DNA from: Pleodorina starrii
Lineage: Eukaryota > Chlorophyta > Chlorophyceae > Chlamydomonadales > Volvocaceae
Direction: 5' to 3'
Length of the DNA stretch: 64,000 nt
Assembly: GCA_030267565.1 (NCBI GenBank)
Contig: BRXU01000023.1
Location: forward strand, 1,649,001 to 1,713,000
The notes under the pieces: model-generated
Told to the model about the DNA's origin: nothing
The model's input: the letters and a program-made list of their open reading frames with translations, nothing else
The model's database searches: none
Shown here: positions 52,001 to 63,873 of the stretch, piece by piece
Numbering within the stretch: the first letter of the stretch is position 1
Layout of the letters: each line of letters opens with the position of its first letter
Translations under genes and position numbers: made by a program

Positions 52001-55000
52001 GACCCTATACCCCACGTCACCCCCCCACTAACCCACTGACCCACTGACCCACTGACCCACATCGCCGACCCACATCATCGACCCCCTGGCAAAGTCACCA
52101 GCTCGCATCGTCGACCCACATCACCCAACCCCTACCCCACCTCCCTGACCCACCGACCCACATCACCCCCCCACTAACCCACCTCCCTGACCCACCCACC
52201 CACATCACCCACCCCCCCACCCACCAGGCACAGCACCGTGTTGAGCGGTCCCGCCTTCTGCCCGCGGAACTCCGGGTCATCGTGGGCGCACAGCCGCAGC
52301 TGCAGGGGCCCCGGACTGGGGCCAGACCCAGGCCCAGACCCGGGGGGAGCAGGTGCGGCGGGCTGGCGTTCCACCACGACCACGTCGGAAAAGTGCGCGT
52401 ACGGCTGTACGACGTTGGGGTGCGAGAGCGTGACCGTCACGGCGACCTGAGGGGCGGGGGGATGTGGGGTGTCTGGAGGGGGAGGGTTGACCAGCGCTGC
52501 GGGAGAAAAGGCCGTGACTCCCGCACACATACACACACAGACTCGGCACAAAACCGACCAAGAAAGCAAACGCAGCGGCAAACACCGCCGCAAGGAGCGA
52601 AAAGCGCATGTACATACACGCACCTCCACACACATACACGCACACACACGCACATAACACGCACAGATACACACACATACATGCTCATACACGCACATAT
52701 ACACACATACACCGACCCAAAACGAGCACACGTCACGTCCCGACAGAAGCCACGCGCGCCCCCGGTCCCCTCCCACCCCACCTCCATCGCGCCCCGCTTG
52801 GCCTGCCGGATGCAGTCCCGACTGGAAGCCACCGCCTCCGCCCCGCCATTGCCATTGCCATTGCCGCCACCCCCTCCCGGCTGCTGCTGCTGCTGGCCTT
52901 CCGCCGCGTTGGTCTGCCCTGCGCCCTCCGCCTCCGCAGACAACCACTCGCCGTCGTGCTCCAGGGGCGCCCGACCGTTGTGCTCCCACACCTGCGCAGT
53001 GCCGCACCGTGCCGTACCGTGCCGCCGCACGACAGCAGGGGCGGCGGGGTTTGGGCGGCATGCTCAGAAGAGAGAATCATAACCACCACCATCAGCACCG
53101 TTTGGCCTGTATTGGAGAGTCAGGTTCTGACAGTTTGCAAAGGGAACAAGACCCCGACAGTGCAAACCTCGCACGGTCTTTTGTCAGAGCCAAGCAGACG
53201 ACACCTTCACGTTGCTCTCCCCTGGTGTGTCCAGCTCGGTCCAGTTCGGTCCAGTTCATCCGCGGCCGGATGGTCAAGTGGTGGGGCAGCAGCCCGGCCC
53301 GGCCAGGCGGGGCCGCAACTACACCGCAGTCGGCACCTCACGGGCCGCCGCACCCGGTTCCCTCCCCCCCGCCACCCGGAAGCTATAACTACAACGACCT
53401 GCCCGTACCGGTACTGTTGTGTTTGTCGTACCTTGACGGCGGTCTCCAGCCCGTGCAGCGTCCCGCGGAACACGACACCCTGTCGCATCACGACGTGTCG
53501 CACACGGGTCGGTCAAGCGGTTTACCCCTAGATTTTAGAGTCAAGAAAGGGCCGGCGGCGGGGTGGGGGGATGGTCGGCGGCGGCCCCTCCTCCCCTTCC
53601 TGGCTAACAGGTAGGCACGCCCCTTCCGGACCCACATCGCCACCCTCCCATCCGCCGCCGCCGGCCCTATAACCACCTATAAACACTCAGGCGCGCCCTC
53701 ACCTTCATTCTCCTGCCCACCACATCCCTGCCCTCTCCACCCGCACCGTTTCCTCTCTCGCCCCCCCCACCCCGCCCGCTCACCTGACCCCCGCTCCCAA
53801 TGACCTCCTGCAGATCCACCGCCGCCAGGTCCTGAACCACCGCCAGTCTGACACATGCAGGGTTTTGGGGTTTAGGGTTTAAGGTTTTAGGGTTGGTTGA
53901 AGCGATTTTGATTGTGGGGCTTTGAGGGGAGGGTGTTGAAGACATAAAGAGGGGACTAGCCCCACCGGGCGAAGCGAGCGGCAAGGGACAAACCCAGCGA
54001 CGGCATCCAGTGACCTAGACGGCTCCGTTGACTCTGTTCCTCGTCCTCGTGGCCTGCGCCGCGCTACACACGTTCCTACCCGCGCGAATGACCAGAAACC
54101 GCGCCCCTGACCGGATCGCACCCCTTCCCAACCCAGGGCCCCTGCCCCCCCCCCGCACCTTGCCTCCTCCCCCGCGTCGCTCCCCGCCGCCACCGCCGTG
54201 ATCCTGGTTCGGGCGCTGGTCACCAACAGCTCCAGGGGGCGGGGCCCGGCCACCTCCTCCAGCTGCAGGGAGGGGTAGGGGCAGAGTACCGCATTACGGT
54301 CGGTCCAGGGAGGGTAGAGGAAAACAGTACGAAACCCCCAGGGGGACTTGCTGGGAAGGGCAAGGGAGGGAGAATTGCAGCGGGCAGCAGCCAGCATTGC
54401 CAAGCGGGGACAGGACACGAATGGGCGGATGGGCGGATGCAAGGGGCGAACGGCGTTATTGGACTCAGATCCACATTCCGCTTCGCGCCCTTCATCCCTT
54501 TTTGCCTTGATTCGGAGCCCCTAGCCAGGCAGCCGTCCGCAGCCCCCGCCTGCCCCATACGGTAGCGACCACCTGGCGCAAGAACCCCCTCCCAGCTAAC
54601 CAGCCAACCAGCCAGCCAACTACCCAGCTACCCAGCCAGCTACCCACCCACCTGCAGCACTGGGCTGGACAGGACGTAGCAGGGCGCAGAAATCTTGCGC
54701 AACGCGGAACCCACTGCGGGAGAGGGGCAGCCGAAGAGGCAGCAGGAGAGGCAGGGCCGGGACAGGGAGGGAGGCAGGGCGCGGGGCCGGGGCGCGATAG
54801 TCATTGTGTGAGCAACGGGCTGTGGCCTGAATCACGGCCCAGGGAGATCAGGAAGCGGCGGGGTCAAAAGCTGATGCCAAGGCGGGGCGGGCCGGCTTTT
54901 AGAAGGGGCAGGCAAATCCCGCCAAACCAACACTTCCCCTCCCACGCACGCACACACACTCACACACTGCTCCGCGCCTGCGGGTCACAAGCCCGCAGCA

Positions 55001-58000
55001 GCAGCAAGCTCAGCGGCGAACACGAGAATGGCCGCTCTCGCCCCGCTCACGTCCCCGGCTCCCCAAAGGTTCGCCCCGCCCCCGCCCCTGCCCCGCACCG
55101 GGACCCAGTAGCACGTACCTCCGCGCTGGAGGTGCGGCGCGCTGCTCTCCATATCCAACTCCCGCAAGTGGCCCGCAGGGATCACAAGATCGTCAGTGTT
55201 GTTCTGCAGCAGCAACCGCCCACGCGCCGCCTCGCGCGCGCGCGCCCCGCCGCCGCCACCACCCGCCGCGGCGTCGCCGCTGCCGTCCCCGCGCGCGCCG
55301 GCGCGGCCGCCGCCGTCAGGTCGGCCATTGGACGACGCCGACGATGACACAGACAACCCCTCGTTCGAGTCGGCCGTGCCAGCGCCGCCGGCGCCGCCTG
55401 CGGCGGCGCCGCCTCCAGGCGCCGGCGGCGGTCCCTGCGACGCCAGTCTGAGGCGGCTGGAGCTGCCGAAGCCCCCTATCGAGCCGCGCCGCGCGCCTGG
55501 GGGGCTGGGAGTGGCGCCGGTCCGGGGCGACTTGAGCGTCGCGGAGGCGGCGGCGGCGGCTGCGCCGGGGGAGCGCAGGTTGGAGGACTGGGGGCTGAGG
55601 GCTGGTGGGTGTGGGTGGGGGTGGGATTGCAAGGAGAGGTGCGAGAGGGGCGGCGGCCCGCGGCGCTCGGTGGCGGGGGTTGCCTGGGGCGTGGGGATGT
55701 CCAGTGTGCCAGAGGTGGTGGCGCGCTGGAGGACTTGGGCCTGTGGGGGTGGGGGTGGTGTGGAGGGGTGGTTGGAAGGGGGCGGGTGGGGATGTCCACG
55801 AAGCCCATATGTAACACAAAGCCCAGAATGAGGCGTCGAATGGCTGTGAGAAGTACGGTACTGCAAAGCTGGGATCCCATACGGGCGAGTTAAGTCGCAG
55901 CCACCCGGGCGGGTGCGGGTTGAGTGCAGTGCAGTGTGTCGATCGGCGCTGGTTGCAGCAACACGCAGCAGCCCCGTCGTAAGCAATGGAGTTCGGATGA
56001 AGCGTTGGTGGGTGTTGTTCGAGTGAGGTGCGAGAGCAGCACTGGTTACAGCAACCAGTCCGGTAAGTAACCACCATGGAAGGGGGAAAGAGCCGAGAGG
56101 TGCGAGGCATCCGCGAATCCTCGGACCACCCCCCAAGGGCCCTGGAGTCCCCACCACTCCTCGGCCCCAGCCCCAGGCCACCCAGCTCGCCTGCAGGACG
56201 CAAAAGTCGCCCGTCGCCGCCCCGCCCGCGGCGATGGCCGCGTGCATGGCACCAAAGATCAGCTGCAGGACGCGCGAGGGAACGGCGGAAGAGGGGCGGG
56301 AACGGACGGTGAGGAGCAGGAGGAGGAGCAGGATGAGTGGGCAGCAGCGTGAGACGAAGGGAGGGAGTTGGCGGCGGACAAGAGGGCACGTCGCATGCCC
56401 TGTTTGCGCAATGGCGACGAACCCAACGTTTAGCGAGAAATCCACCAGGACGCCGCTGTTCAGCGACACCGCCTCTGTTGCGACAAGCCCCTGTCAAGCT
56501 GCGATCCCCTCCGTGGCCGCCGGCGCTGTGCGAGCCAACGCCGATCCACGCCAACCACCGAGAGCCCCCCAAGCGCCTCCCCCCGACCACCCGGCCGCCT
56601 CACCGGCAGCAGTCCCTTCATCTCCTCTGCCACCGCCTCCAGTACTCCCGCCGGCGCCGGGTCCGAAGACACAAGGTACAGCGCCAGGCGAAACGGCAGC
56701 GTCCCGCCGCCGCCGCCACCGCCACCACAACCCAAGGACGGCATGCTCTGCACCATCGACGCTCCGCCAACGTACGACAACGCCGTCGGCGTCGCGACGC
56801 CGCCGGGCAGCAACGGCACCATCCCCGCCGCCGCCGCCAGGCCCACACCCCTGCCGCCGCCACCCTCCCCAGCATCATGGACGTCGGCGGCGGCTGCCGC
56901 CGCCGCCGCCGCCGCCGCGACGCCGCAGCAGCTGAGGCGGCTGCCGCCGCCGTTGCCGGAGCCGAACGCGCCCCAGTTGCTCTCCGGCCCCGGCGTCAGC
57001 GGCGTCGCCGCCACGGCGGCGCTCGCGGAGGCCCACATAGGGCCCTGCGGCGACCAGGCTCCTCCTCCGCCGCCGCCGATGTGGTTCTGGTTGTTCTGCT
57101 GGGTGGGCGCCTCGGCGCACAGCACCAGCCCCGCCACCCCCGCCCCGGTGAGGTTGGCCGCCAGCAGCACGTCGCGGCCCGGCTGCTCCTCCTCCAGGAC
57201 TTGGCTGCTGGCGTTGGAGATGACCAGGGGGGTGATGGCGGGGCCGTGGGGGGGCACGTCCGGAGGCTCCTCCGCGCCGCAGACGCTGTAGGAGCCGACC
57301 CTGTGTTCGAAGAATGGGGGATTAGGGTTTTATTGGTTTTATTATTGGGTGCAGTTGTAAAAATCTAATTTGGTATTTGGGTTGCAGCAGCCAGCCCCCT
57401 GCTGTTTGGGGGGATTGTACACGTGCAATGCACGTTGGGGGGGGGGAGGGGGGGAGGGCTGAGGGGTCGGGGCCGGGGCGGAGTGCAGCGCACGCAGCGC
57501 GGAGATGAGGGAAAAAGGAGGGCGGGAAGGCGCAGGCTAGGCGAAAGGTAATGGTACTGGAATTGCAGCGACGAGGCCCCTGGATGGCTAAGTTTGCCCT
57601 TGTACATACGGCAACAGCGTGCGCATAAGGTGCTGTGCACCGGTTACCCACCTGAGCACCCGCTGCAGCAGCGTGTACGCCAGCGCCGTACGCACGGCCT
57701 TGACGCGGCTGACGCCGTCGCCGCCGCCGCCGTCGGTGCCGCCGCCGTGCCCAATCACCCCGCTGCCCATCACGTCGCAGCCCAGCAGATCGCCCGACCG
57801 CAGCCCCCCTGGAGTCCCCACCGCCAGGCTGTGGAGGCTCATGTCGCGCTCGAGGTACTTGCGACTGCCGGATCGCGACTCGCCGCCGCCACCGCCGCCC
57901 GCCATCACGAGGCTGCCGTACCCCGAGGCGCCGCCGCCTCCGTGCGCCAGCTTGAGGGCGGCGCCGCCGGATCCCGCGATGGCAGTGCCGCCGCCGCCGC

Positions 58001-59975
58001 CGCGGGAGCCGTGCACGGTGCCGCCGCCGGCGGTGCTGCAGACGCTGATGGTGCTCTGCGGGTTGGGCGAGTGGGTCGCGAGTGGGGGCGGGGCCACATG
58101 CGGATTCGGCGTAACAAGTACGGCATGGCACGAGTGGGGCACACTGAGAAAGCACACGAGGAGACGTGTGCGGGTATTTGGGTTTCGGAGGCGCAGCTTT
58201 GGGAGACTCGCCAAACCCCGGCCCGACGTCTCACAGTCCCTCCATCCAGCCAGCTACCATACGCACATGCACACCCCCGCCCACCGCACTCCACCTCACC
58301 CGCCTCGCTCGCCCCATCCCGCATCCCGCCCGCAAACCACCCCCACCCCCACCTGCAGCAGGCCCCCCTGGCCGCCCGCGCCGTGGCGCCTGGCAAACAC
58401 CACCGCCGGAACCGAGTTGCCCAGCACCGCCGCCAGCAACGGCTGCAGCGGCAGGCTCAGCTTGGTTTGCAGCAGGCAGGGAAGCGCCTCCAGCACCGCA
58501 GCCACCACGTCGTGCAGGCCGGAGAAGGCGCCGTGGGCGATGTCGCAGAGCAGCGCAGCGACCTGCGCCCCGCGTCGCGCCCCGCGTTCAACAAACAAAG
58601 GATGAGAAGGCGAGGGTTTGGGGGGGGGAGTGCAGCGCGAAGACGAGGAGGGGCCAATCGGGAGGCCGGGGGGAGTTCCGGGTTTTCGGGATTCGGGCTG
58701 ATCTGGGGGATGGGAGAGGGGAGTTCCGGGATTTGGGTTTTCGGGATTTTCGGGTTACGGAGGCCCTGGAGCCGCTGTTGTGGTTCTGGCACTTGGGGAC
58801 TTCGTTGCGGCTACGGACCTTGGTTGGGGTGCACAGGGCTTTGGGGGGTTTTGTAGGCCAGGGGACCAAAGGGCGGGATTTGGGGTCGCGAGAGGACAAG
58901 GGGGAACATGGGTTGGTCGAGCCGAGTCGTGGGATACAGGTACCTTGTGCGTGTCTATTCGACCAACTGTTTCTTGTAGAAGAGCCGAAAGCGTGCCGTT
59001 CTCGTTGCTTTTCGGTTCTGTGACGCCTTTGAGCTTCTGTGACGCCCTGCGCTTCTGTTTACGGACAAGTGCCTCCCCCAAATATATGCGATGTTGGCGA
59101 AACCCAGCACCCGCCAATCTCCCCACCGAGCATGCCCCCCCCTTCGCCTCCAGCTGAGCTGCTCCGCTGATTACCCACCCATCCCCGGCCTCCCTTGCCT
59201 CCCAGGCCCCTCAGCCCGCCTGCTCCAGCCCCCTTCCCTCCCCCCTCGAACCTAGATAGCGGGCTAGCGGGATTGCTGCAACCAGTACTAACGTTCGCAC
59301 TGCACACAAAACGTTCCCCTCTCCCTACCCCCAACACACACACGGTCACACGCACACCTGCTCCAGGTAGACCCCCTGCTGCGGGTCACTGAACAGCCCA
59401 TAGCCCAGGAACTGCGCCAGGCGGCGAAGCTCCCGCAGATCAGCGGCGCCCAGCGTCAACGACCCGCCGCCGCCAGCTGCTGCAGCTGCCGCCACCGCCG
59501 CCGCCGCCCCCGACATCGCCACATCGCCGCCTTGCTTTTGCCGAGGCTGCTGCTGCTGCTGGCCGATGTGCTGCTGTTGGTTTGAGAGGTGTTGGTTATG
59601 GTTGTAAGCCGCCGCGAGCGGGGCCGACTTGACGGTCCCGCCGCCGCCGCCAGCTCCTGCGCCCGAGTGGCGGTACGCACGGTCCCCGCCACCGCCGGCG
59701 CCGCCGGCTTCAGTACCCCATCCGAGGATCAACGCCGCCACCAATCGGCCATTGCAGGCTATTGGCAGCGCGAGTTGGTCGCCGAGACGGAGGTTCAGCG
59801 GCGGTCCGGGGGTTCCGGAGCCGGGGGAGGAGGGCGGGCCGCTGGGGCCGCTGGCGCCGGCCGCGGCGGTGGCGCCTTGGCTGCCGTAGCAGTGGGACGA
59901 CAGGGCGGAGACGTCGGGGCCGTGCACGGGGTCGTGGTGACGGCTGATAACGGTTACCGTGTTGTAGTCTTCGAC
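48039..59975 (-). CDS. GAF-domain protein kinase (TKL/Ser-Thr type), 5' end unresolved
   Basis: Eighteen exons join in phase: 59358-59975, 58353-58562, 57652-58055, 56604-57300, 56182-56262, 55119-55740, 54652-54713, 54159-54262, 53784-53847, 53432-53479, 52782-52991, 52225-52446, 51281-51537, 50641-50744, 49970-50013, 49688-49741, 49355-49425, 48039-48837 (stop TAG), giving 1,556 aa from the first exon seen. The N-terminal part has GAF-like stretches (RHHDPVHGPDVSALSSHCYG, LRLGDQLALPIACNGRLVAA; AVLGNSVPAVVFARR) between Gly/Ala/Gln-rich runs. The kinase domain starts near residue 934: glycine loop VIGSGGQGVVFRG, Lys970 in ETAVK, LSHPNVVQPY, catalytic loop VHCDLKPGNVLL (Asp1173), DFG (Asp1197), FGTVAYMSPECFS, GVDVYAFGV, and CWSASPERRPSATQLV. 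About 70 low-complexity residues are inserted after the lysine exon. The Arg of HRD is Cys. The 265-aa tail is Gln/His-rich. The intron 48838-49354 is GC-AG. GAF domains sense small ligands; the ligand is unknown. Confidence 0.9.
48977..49056 (+). repeat. (GA)n microsatellite
   Basis: About 38 GA dinucleotides with few interruptions in the GC-AG intron 48838-49354 of the kinase gene, followed at 49083-49117 by a short GGCGA pentamer array. Confidence 0.95.
51750..51783 (+). repeat. CGACA pentamer array
   Basis: Five to six copies of CGACA in the kinase intron 51538-52224. The same pentamer forms a short array at 2398-2417 in the ankyrin gene. Confidence 0.85.
52030..52222 (+). repeat. Imperfect GACCCAC-rich repeat tract
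   Basis: A degenerate tract of TGACCCAC/CCCACATCA units about 190 bp long, ending at the donor of the kinase exon 52225-52446. Confidence 0.8.
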
Positions 59976-60107
59976 CTGAAGTTGCTGTGTGTATACGGCG
60001 CGGGAGGAGGGAGGGTTAGGAGGGATGAGCGGGGCAGGTAAGGGGCGCTGGGGCTGGTGCGTTGACGGTACACCTTCGAAGCGAGGAGGGTGTGTTCCCC
60101 CGATCAC

Positions 60108-60173
60108 GGATCCACAGATCAAAACGGTGCCGTGTGTAGGAACTAGGAAGGGGTCTGAGGTGTCATTAAGAAG
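60108..60173 (-). CDS. Candidate additional upstream exon of the kinase gene
   Basis: LLNDTSDPFLVPTHGTVLIC plus GS reads without a stop between an AG (60174-60175) and a GT (60106-60107). The 66 nt keep phase 0 and so would join the exon ending at 59975 in frame. The donor GTGATC is weak and the reading frame has no ATG before an upstream stop, so the true start would lie still further upstream. The frame also runs on without a stop into the exon at 59975, so the intron may not exist. Confidence 0.35.
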
Positions 60174-60183
60174 CTTGACATTT

Positions 60184-61880
60184 TAAGTAGCCATGCCACC
60201 GCAAGACCTGACTGTCGGAGTCAGCCTTGACGGGCGGGGCTGGGGCCCATAGTAGTTGTTAGCGGCCAGGGGCGGTAGGTTTCGTCGATCATATTCAGGC
60301 GGGCAACGACCAGGCTCGCAGCGGTTGGTCCCTTGAGGCCAGCAGGGGCAGCCGGCCCCCGTTGCGACAGAACGGTAGAGAGAAGAAGGGCCGCGGAAGG
60401 CTCGCTGGGTACGTCGGTTGGAGGGTTGCCAAAATAGGTGGAGCCCGTCGCAGAACGCCAGGTCGGATATCGGCGAATGTGTCTCGGCAGATGGCGACGG
60501 ATCCGGATGATGCACCCCAGGGAATCAGGGTTGCGGAAGTTTCGGCAAAGGAAACGATGCCCGGCGCTCTTTGGTAATGGCCAAGGCGTGGGGCGCACGG
60601 GCGCATTCAAGTCCTCCGGCGCCAGCCCCGGTCCGAGTACCCCGGACGCGATAATAGAACGTTTGAAGGTGCAATAATGCGCGGGGCTGCATGTTGCGTG
60701 ACCCAGGAACGGACCTTGGCGAGACGGTCATGAAGCGCAGTCCTACTCCAGCCCATGGCAGCGGTTTGTGGCCGCTCCCAGGCCCATTGCGGATGCTGGT
60801 TGCTGGCCGTCACCACGCACGTGGCCGTGCCACCAGGCGTTCGGGCAAAAAGCGCAAGCCTGCAGGCGGGCAGGTAAAGTGTCTGGGATTTCAAGAGAGC
60901 GAGCCCAGCGATGCCACATGATGTTGTGGATCGACAACCTTACCGCGCACAGGAAGTTCCTAAGGTGTTATTAATTGTTTGCAGCTGTACCAGCAGCCTC
61001 GACGGCCAGCTGCTTGCCAATCCTCCTTTTGCAGCCACTTCCGCAAGGCTGGTGCAAGCAGAGATGGCTGCCTAAAAAGCACGAAAGCGAGATCGTTGGG
61101 TATTGTCGCAAGGGCAGGGCATAGGCAGCAGGACGCATGACAACACCACCTTGATGTCCTGCCCCTACCTCCGCAAGCCAAGGGGAATCATCCACAAACT
61201 GGCGAAACGCCGTAGGTTCTTGAAGCAAATCCTGAGGAGCCTTGGTGGGCTGAACCGGGCTATGTCCATTTTCGTGCGGCTGCCCAGCGTATCGCGAAGG
61301 GCGCCCACAGCACCAAAATTTATGCATAGCTAAAAGCAAAATGAAGCATGTGGGCTCTTCCTTTACATTAACCGTAAAAAGCGTGTCTATCCAACATGCT
61401 TGCAGACGCGCTGGAGCCTGCCAAGTGCTCACGCAGTGCTTAAGAGCTCAACATTCATATGTATGCCATAGTAATACGCTGCCAACATAAGGGTTGGGGC
61501 CACGATACAATGACAGCCCGTACGAGTGTCAGAGTCAAGACACATCGTAACCGGGGTCCGGTCGCGGGAACTTGGCCTGATCACGTCCGTCGCCTCCTTT
61601 GGGACTTGAAGTATTTCTAGAAAACCTCTTGTTAAAACGAGGATAAGCATTTTAGTGAAATATCCATTGCAGAACAGCCGAAAAGGTCTCGGAACGCACG
61701 TGCAAACTTCGTTGTTCGGTGCCCAAATTGTGTACTATTGCTAATTCAGGTTTGAGAGGATCAATTTTGATGCCAAAGTGCTGAACTGCACGACACCACC
61801 AAATGCCCAACTGCACAACTGCATGTCATAATGTATTGAAGAAATTTTACGTTGTGCGTCTTCGTTCTGCCATCTCAGAG
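60184..61880. other. Region of unclear content between kinase gene and transposon
   Basis: Several medium ORFs overlap on both strands (for example 60221-60610 and 60971-61432 minus), none with a family I recognise. Upstream kinase exons or old transposon pieces could lie here. GC content falls toward the right end (61330-61950), in keeping with the edge of an inserted element. Confidence 0.35.
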
Positions 61881-61892
61881 CTTTAATATACT

Positions 61893-61909
61893 ATATATAA
61901 TATAAAAGG
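61893..61909 (+). promoter_or_regulatory. TATA-type promoter element of the transposase
   Basis: TATATAATATAAAAGG in an AT-rich stretch, containing TATAAAAG at 61901-61908, about 53 nt before the transposase ATG at 61961. Confidence 0.5.
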
Positions 61910-61960
61910 ACTGCGAAGGATAGGCGGATCGAAATTGGCGGCATCCCCACATTGCGCGGG

Positions 61961-62795
61961 ATGGCACGGCTCCACGGTCGGTCAAAATATCTTAGCATAG
62001 CCGATCTTGTGATCAACAAAGGCACTAGCATCAGGCAGGCGGCTCGGATGACGGGGGTATCATACGGTGTTGCTCAGAAGACCATTACCCGCGTCCGCAA
62101 GGGCCTAGACCCGGAGCCAGCGTGCAACAAGGGAATGTTGTACAGTAACCGCAAGATAACCCATGCGCTTCTAGCCGAGGTTCACCGGCTTTACACCAGC
62201 CCCGATACGGAGTCGCTTTACCTTGACGAGGCAGCACGCATGCTGCAGCCACTAAGCGAGCGCCGCCTCACCGCTGGAGACATCCACCGGGCGTGCAAGC
62301 AACTGGGCATTACACGCAAGCAGGTGGTTGTGTTTGTACACCCGGACGTTAAGTACACCTGGACCACCAGGCATCGCAAAATCAACCGCCCGCACGGCAT
62401 CCGCTGCAGAAGCACACTATCTTCAGGGAGGCGGATCCAATGAAGCAGGACATCTTCAAGGAGACTATGCGGAGGCTCGTGACTAAGGAGATGCTGGTGT
62501 GGACGGACGAGTCTGCTGTCGTAAGCGTGTGTATCGAAGTGGGTTAGCCGGTCTCACAGGCGGGCTCCCTCATAACTGGAGCATGGCCGCATGTTTCATG
62601 CAGAACATGCGCACCTTGGCTCGCCCGTTCGGACGCGCACCCAAGGGCAGCCGCACGAAAAGCAAGAGCACGAAGGCGCGCGGCAAGCGTTATTCCATGG
62701 CCCCGCTGGTGACACACCGTGGACTGGTGGATTGGTACATCACCCCTGGGTCTGTAAACGGCGCCAAATTCAGTGACTTTGTCGAGCGCTGCCTG
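61961..62795 (+). CDS. Tc1/mariner-type (IS630 superfamily) transposase, three exons, C-terminus missing
   Basis: Exons 61961-62323, 62410-62520 and 62604-62795 join in phase 0 and give 222 residues. Exon 1 begins MARLHGRSKYLSIADLVINK and carries a helix-turn-helix (TSIRQAARMTGVSYGVAQKT) followed by a second DNA-binding part ending GITRKQ. Exon 2 continues KHTIFREADPMKQDIFKETM and reaches the first catalytic Asp in EMLVWTDESAV. Exon 3 gives NMRTLARPFGRAPKGSR and the strand LVDWYITPGSVNGAKFSDFV, both typical of this superfamily. The remaining two acidic residues of the DDE/DDD triad (DN..H and PxSPxxNPIE region) are not found in the next kilobase, so the copy is truncated or interrupted. Without splicing the frame breaks at 62443, which is why the introns matter. 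The protein would cut and paste its element; this copy is probably inactive. Confidence 0.85.
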
Positions 62796-62883
62796 GTACG
62801 TTCCACTGAAAAAGGCGTGTACTTATTGCATTTTGGAGCTAAACATTTTTGTTACTGTTTCGCACGTCTATCCGGCGTCCCCG

Positions 62884-62904
62884 TCACGCCACGCCGTGGC
62901 GTGA
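62884..62904. repeat. Palindrome with 10-bp arms
   Basis: TCACGCCACG, one central C, then CGTGGCGTGA: perfect arms around a single base. It lies just past the point where transposase homology ends and could mark an element border. Confidence 0.85.
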
Positions 62905-62989
62905 ACTGGCGTGGCGCGGCGCGCATTTCTCTTCCCACGCCCCACCCGCCAAGCCGTTCACATCCCGCCGCCTAGGTTCATCAGCACCG

Positions 62990-63845
62990 CAGCGGCAGCG
63001 GCGGCGTCGCTACCAGGTACAAATTGCTCTCCTCCAGCTCCCTGTTGCTGCTGCTGCGGCGGCTGTGGCGGCGCTCCCTGCTGCTGCGGCGGCTGTGGCG
63101 ACGCTCCCTGCTGCTGCGGCGGCTGTGGCGACGCTCCCTGCTGCTGCGGCGGCTGTGGCGGCGCTCCATGCTGCGGATAGCGTCGGGACTGTTGGCGATG
63201 TGCAGGCGCAGAGACACGAGGAGCTCCTCAGGATCCTGGTACCCAACATTGGGAGTCCAGCCGCGGACGATGATAGCCGTGCTGTCGGTGATGACCAGTG
63301 ACCGCCCCGCCGCCTGTCACAATGCCGGCTTTTCGACTTCGATCATCACGTCCATGCTCGCCGGCCGCTGCTGTTGCTGCTGTTGTTGCAGCAGCAGCTG
63401 ACTGCTGCTGCTGTGCTAAGAGTCCAGGTATGGGCAAAATGCCGACCCCAAGCGGCGCGACAACCGCTCCGGTAGCCGCGGCCGCGGCCGCAGCCGTCTG
63501 CCTCGGACGTCTCGGTATCCGACCCGGGGCATGTGCAGCAGCGCCCTGGGCAGCCGCTGCAAACATAGCTGCAAGGTTTGCTGCTCCTCCTTGCGAACCC
63601 AGCATAACGTGGCCTGCGTTTGGCTGCGGCTCTCCTGGCGACGTGACAACATCCCCGTTCTCCTCGTCACTAGAGTCCTCGGAATCCTCTGCGTCCACGA
63701 AATCGAAACCGCGTCCCGAAGGCTGCTGCGTGAACGGCGCTGTTGCTGCGGTCACTGCGGCGTCTAAGGCAGCCGGGCCGTCGCCTCCAGTCTCAGGGCG
63801 CCTGGACCTGCCACCCCTGCCCCTGCCCCTGCCTCGGCCACTCAT
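62990..63845 (-). pseudogene. Degraded transposon-type ORF with RGRG N-terminus
   Basis: From an ATG at 63845 the frame reads MSGRGRGRGRGGRSRRPETG, then an Ala/Gly-rich acidic region (DFVDAEDSEDSSDEENGDVV). Near 63361-63420 lies a CAG-rich tract; beyond it the coding-like sequence is in another frame: SMDVMIEVEKPAL, an in-frame TGA at 63317-63319, then SLVITDSTAIIVRGWTPNVG, YQDPEELLVSLRLHIANSPD and AIRSMERR. After that come four 10-residue repeats (RRHSRRSSRE). The frame change at a microsatellite plus a stop suggest decay, unless an intron hides both. I do not recognise the family; the position beside a large inverted repeat suggests a transposon protein. Confidence 0.5.
63046..63168 (+). 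repeat. 30-bp tandem repeat x4
   Basis: Four copies of a 30-bp unit built around CTGCTGCTGCGGCGGCTGTG. On the minus strand it encodes a decapeptide repeat, RRHSRRSSRE. Confidence 0.9.
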
Positions 63846-63873
63846 TCTAAAAGCTGGTTATCAGTTCTATATG

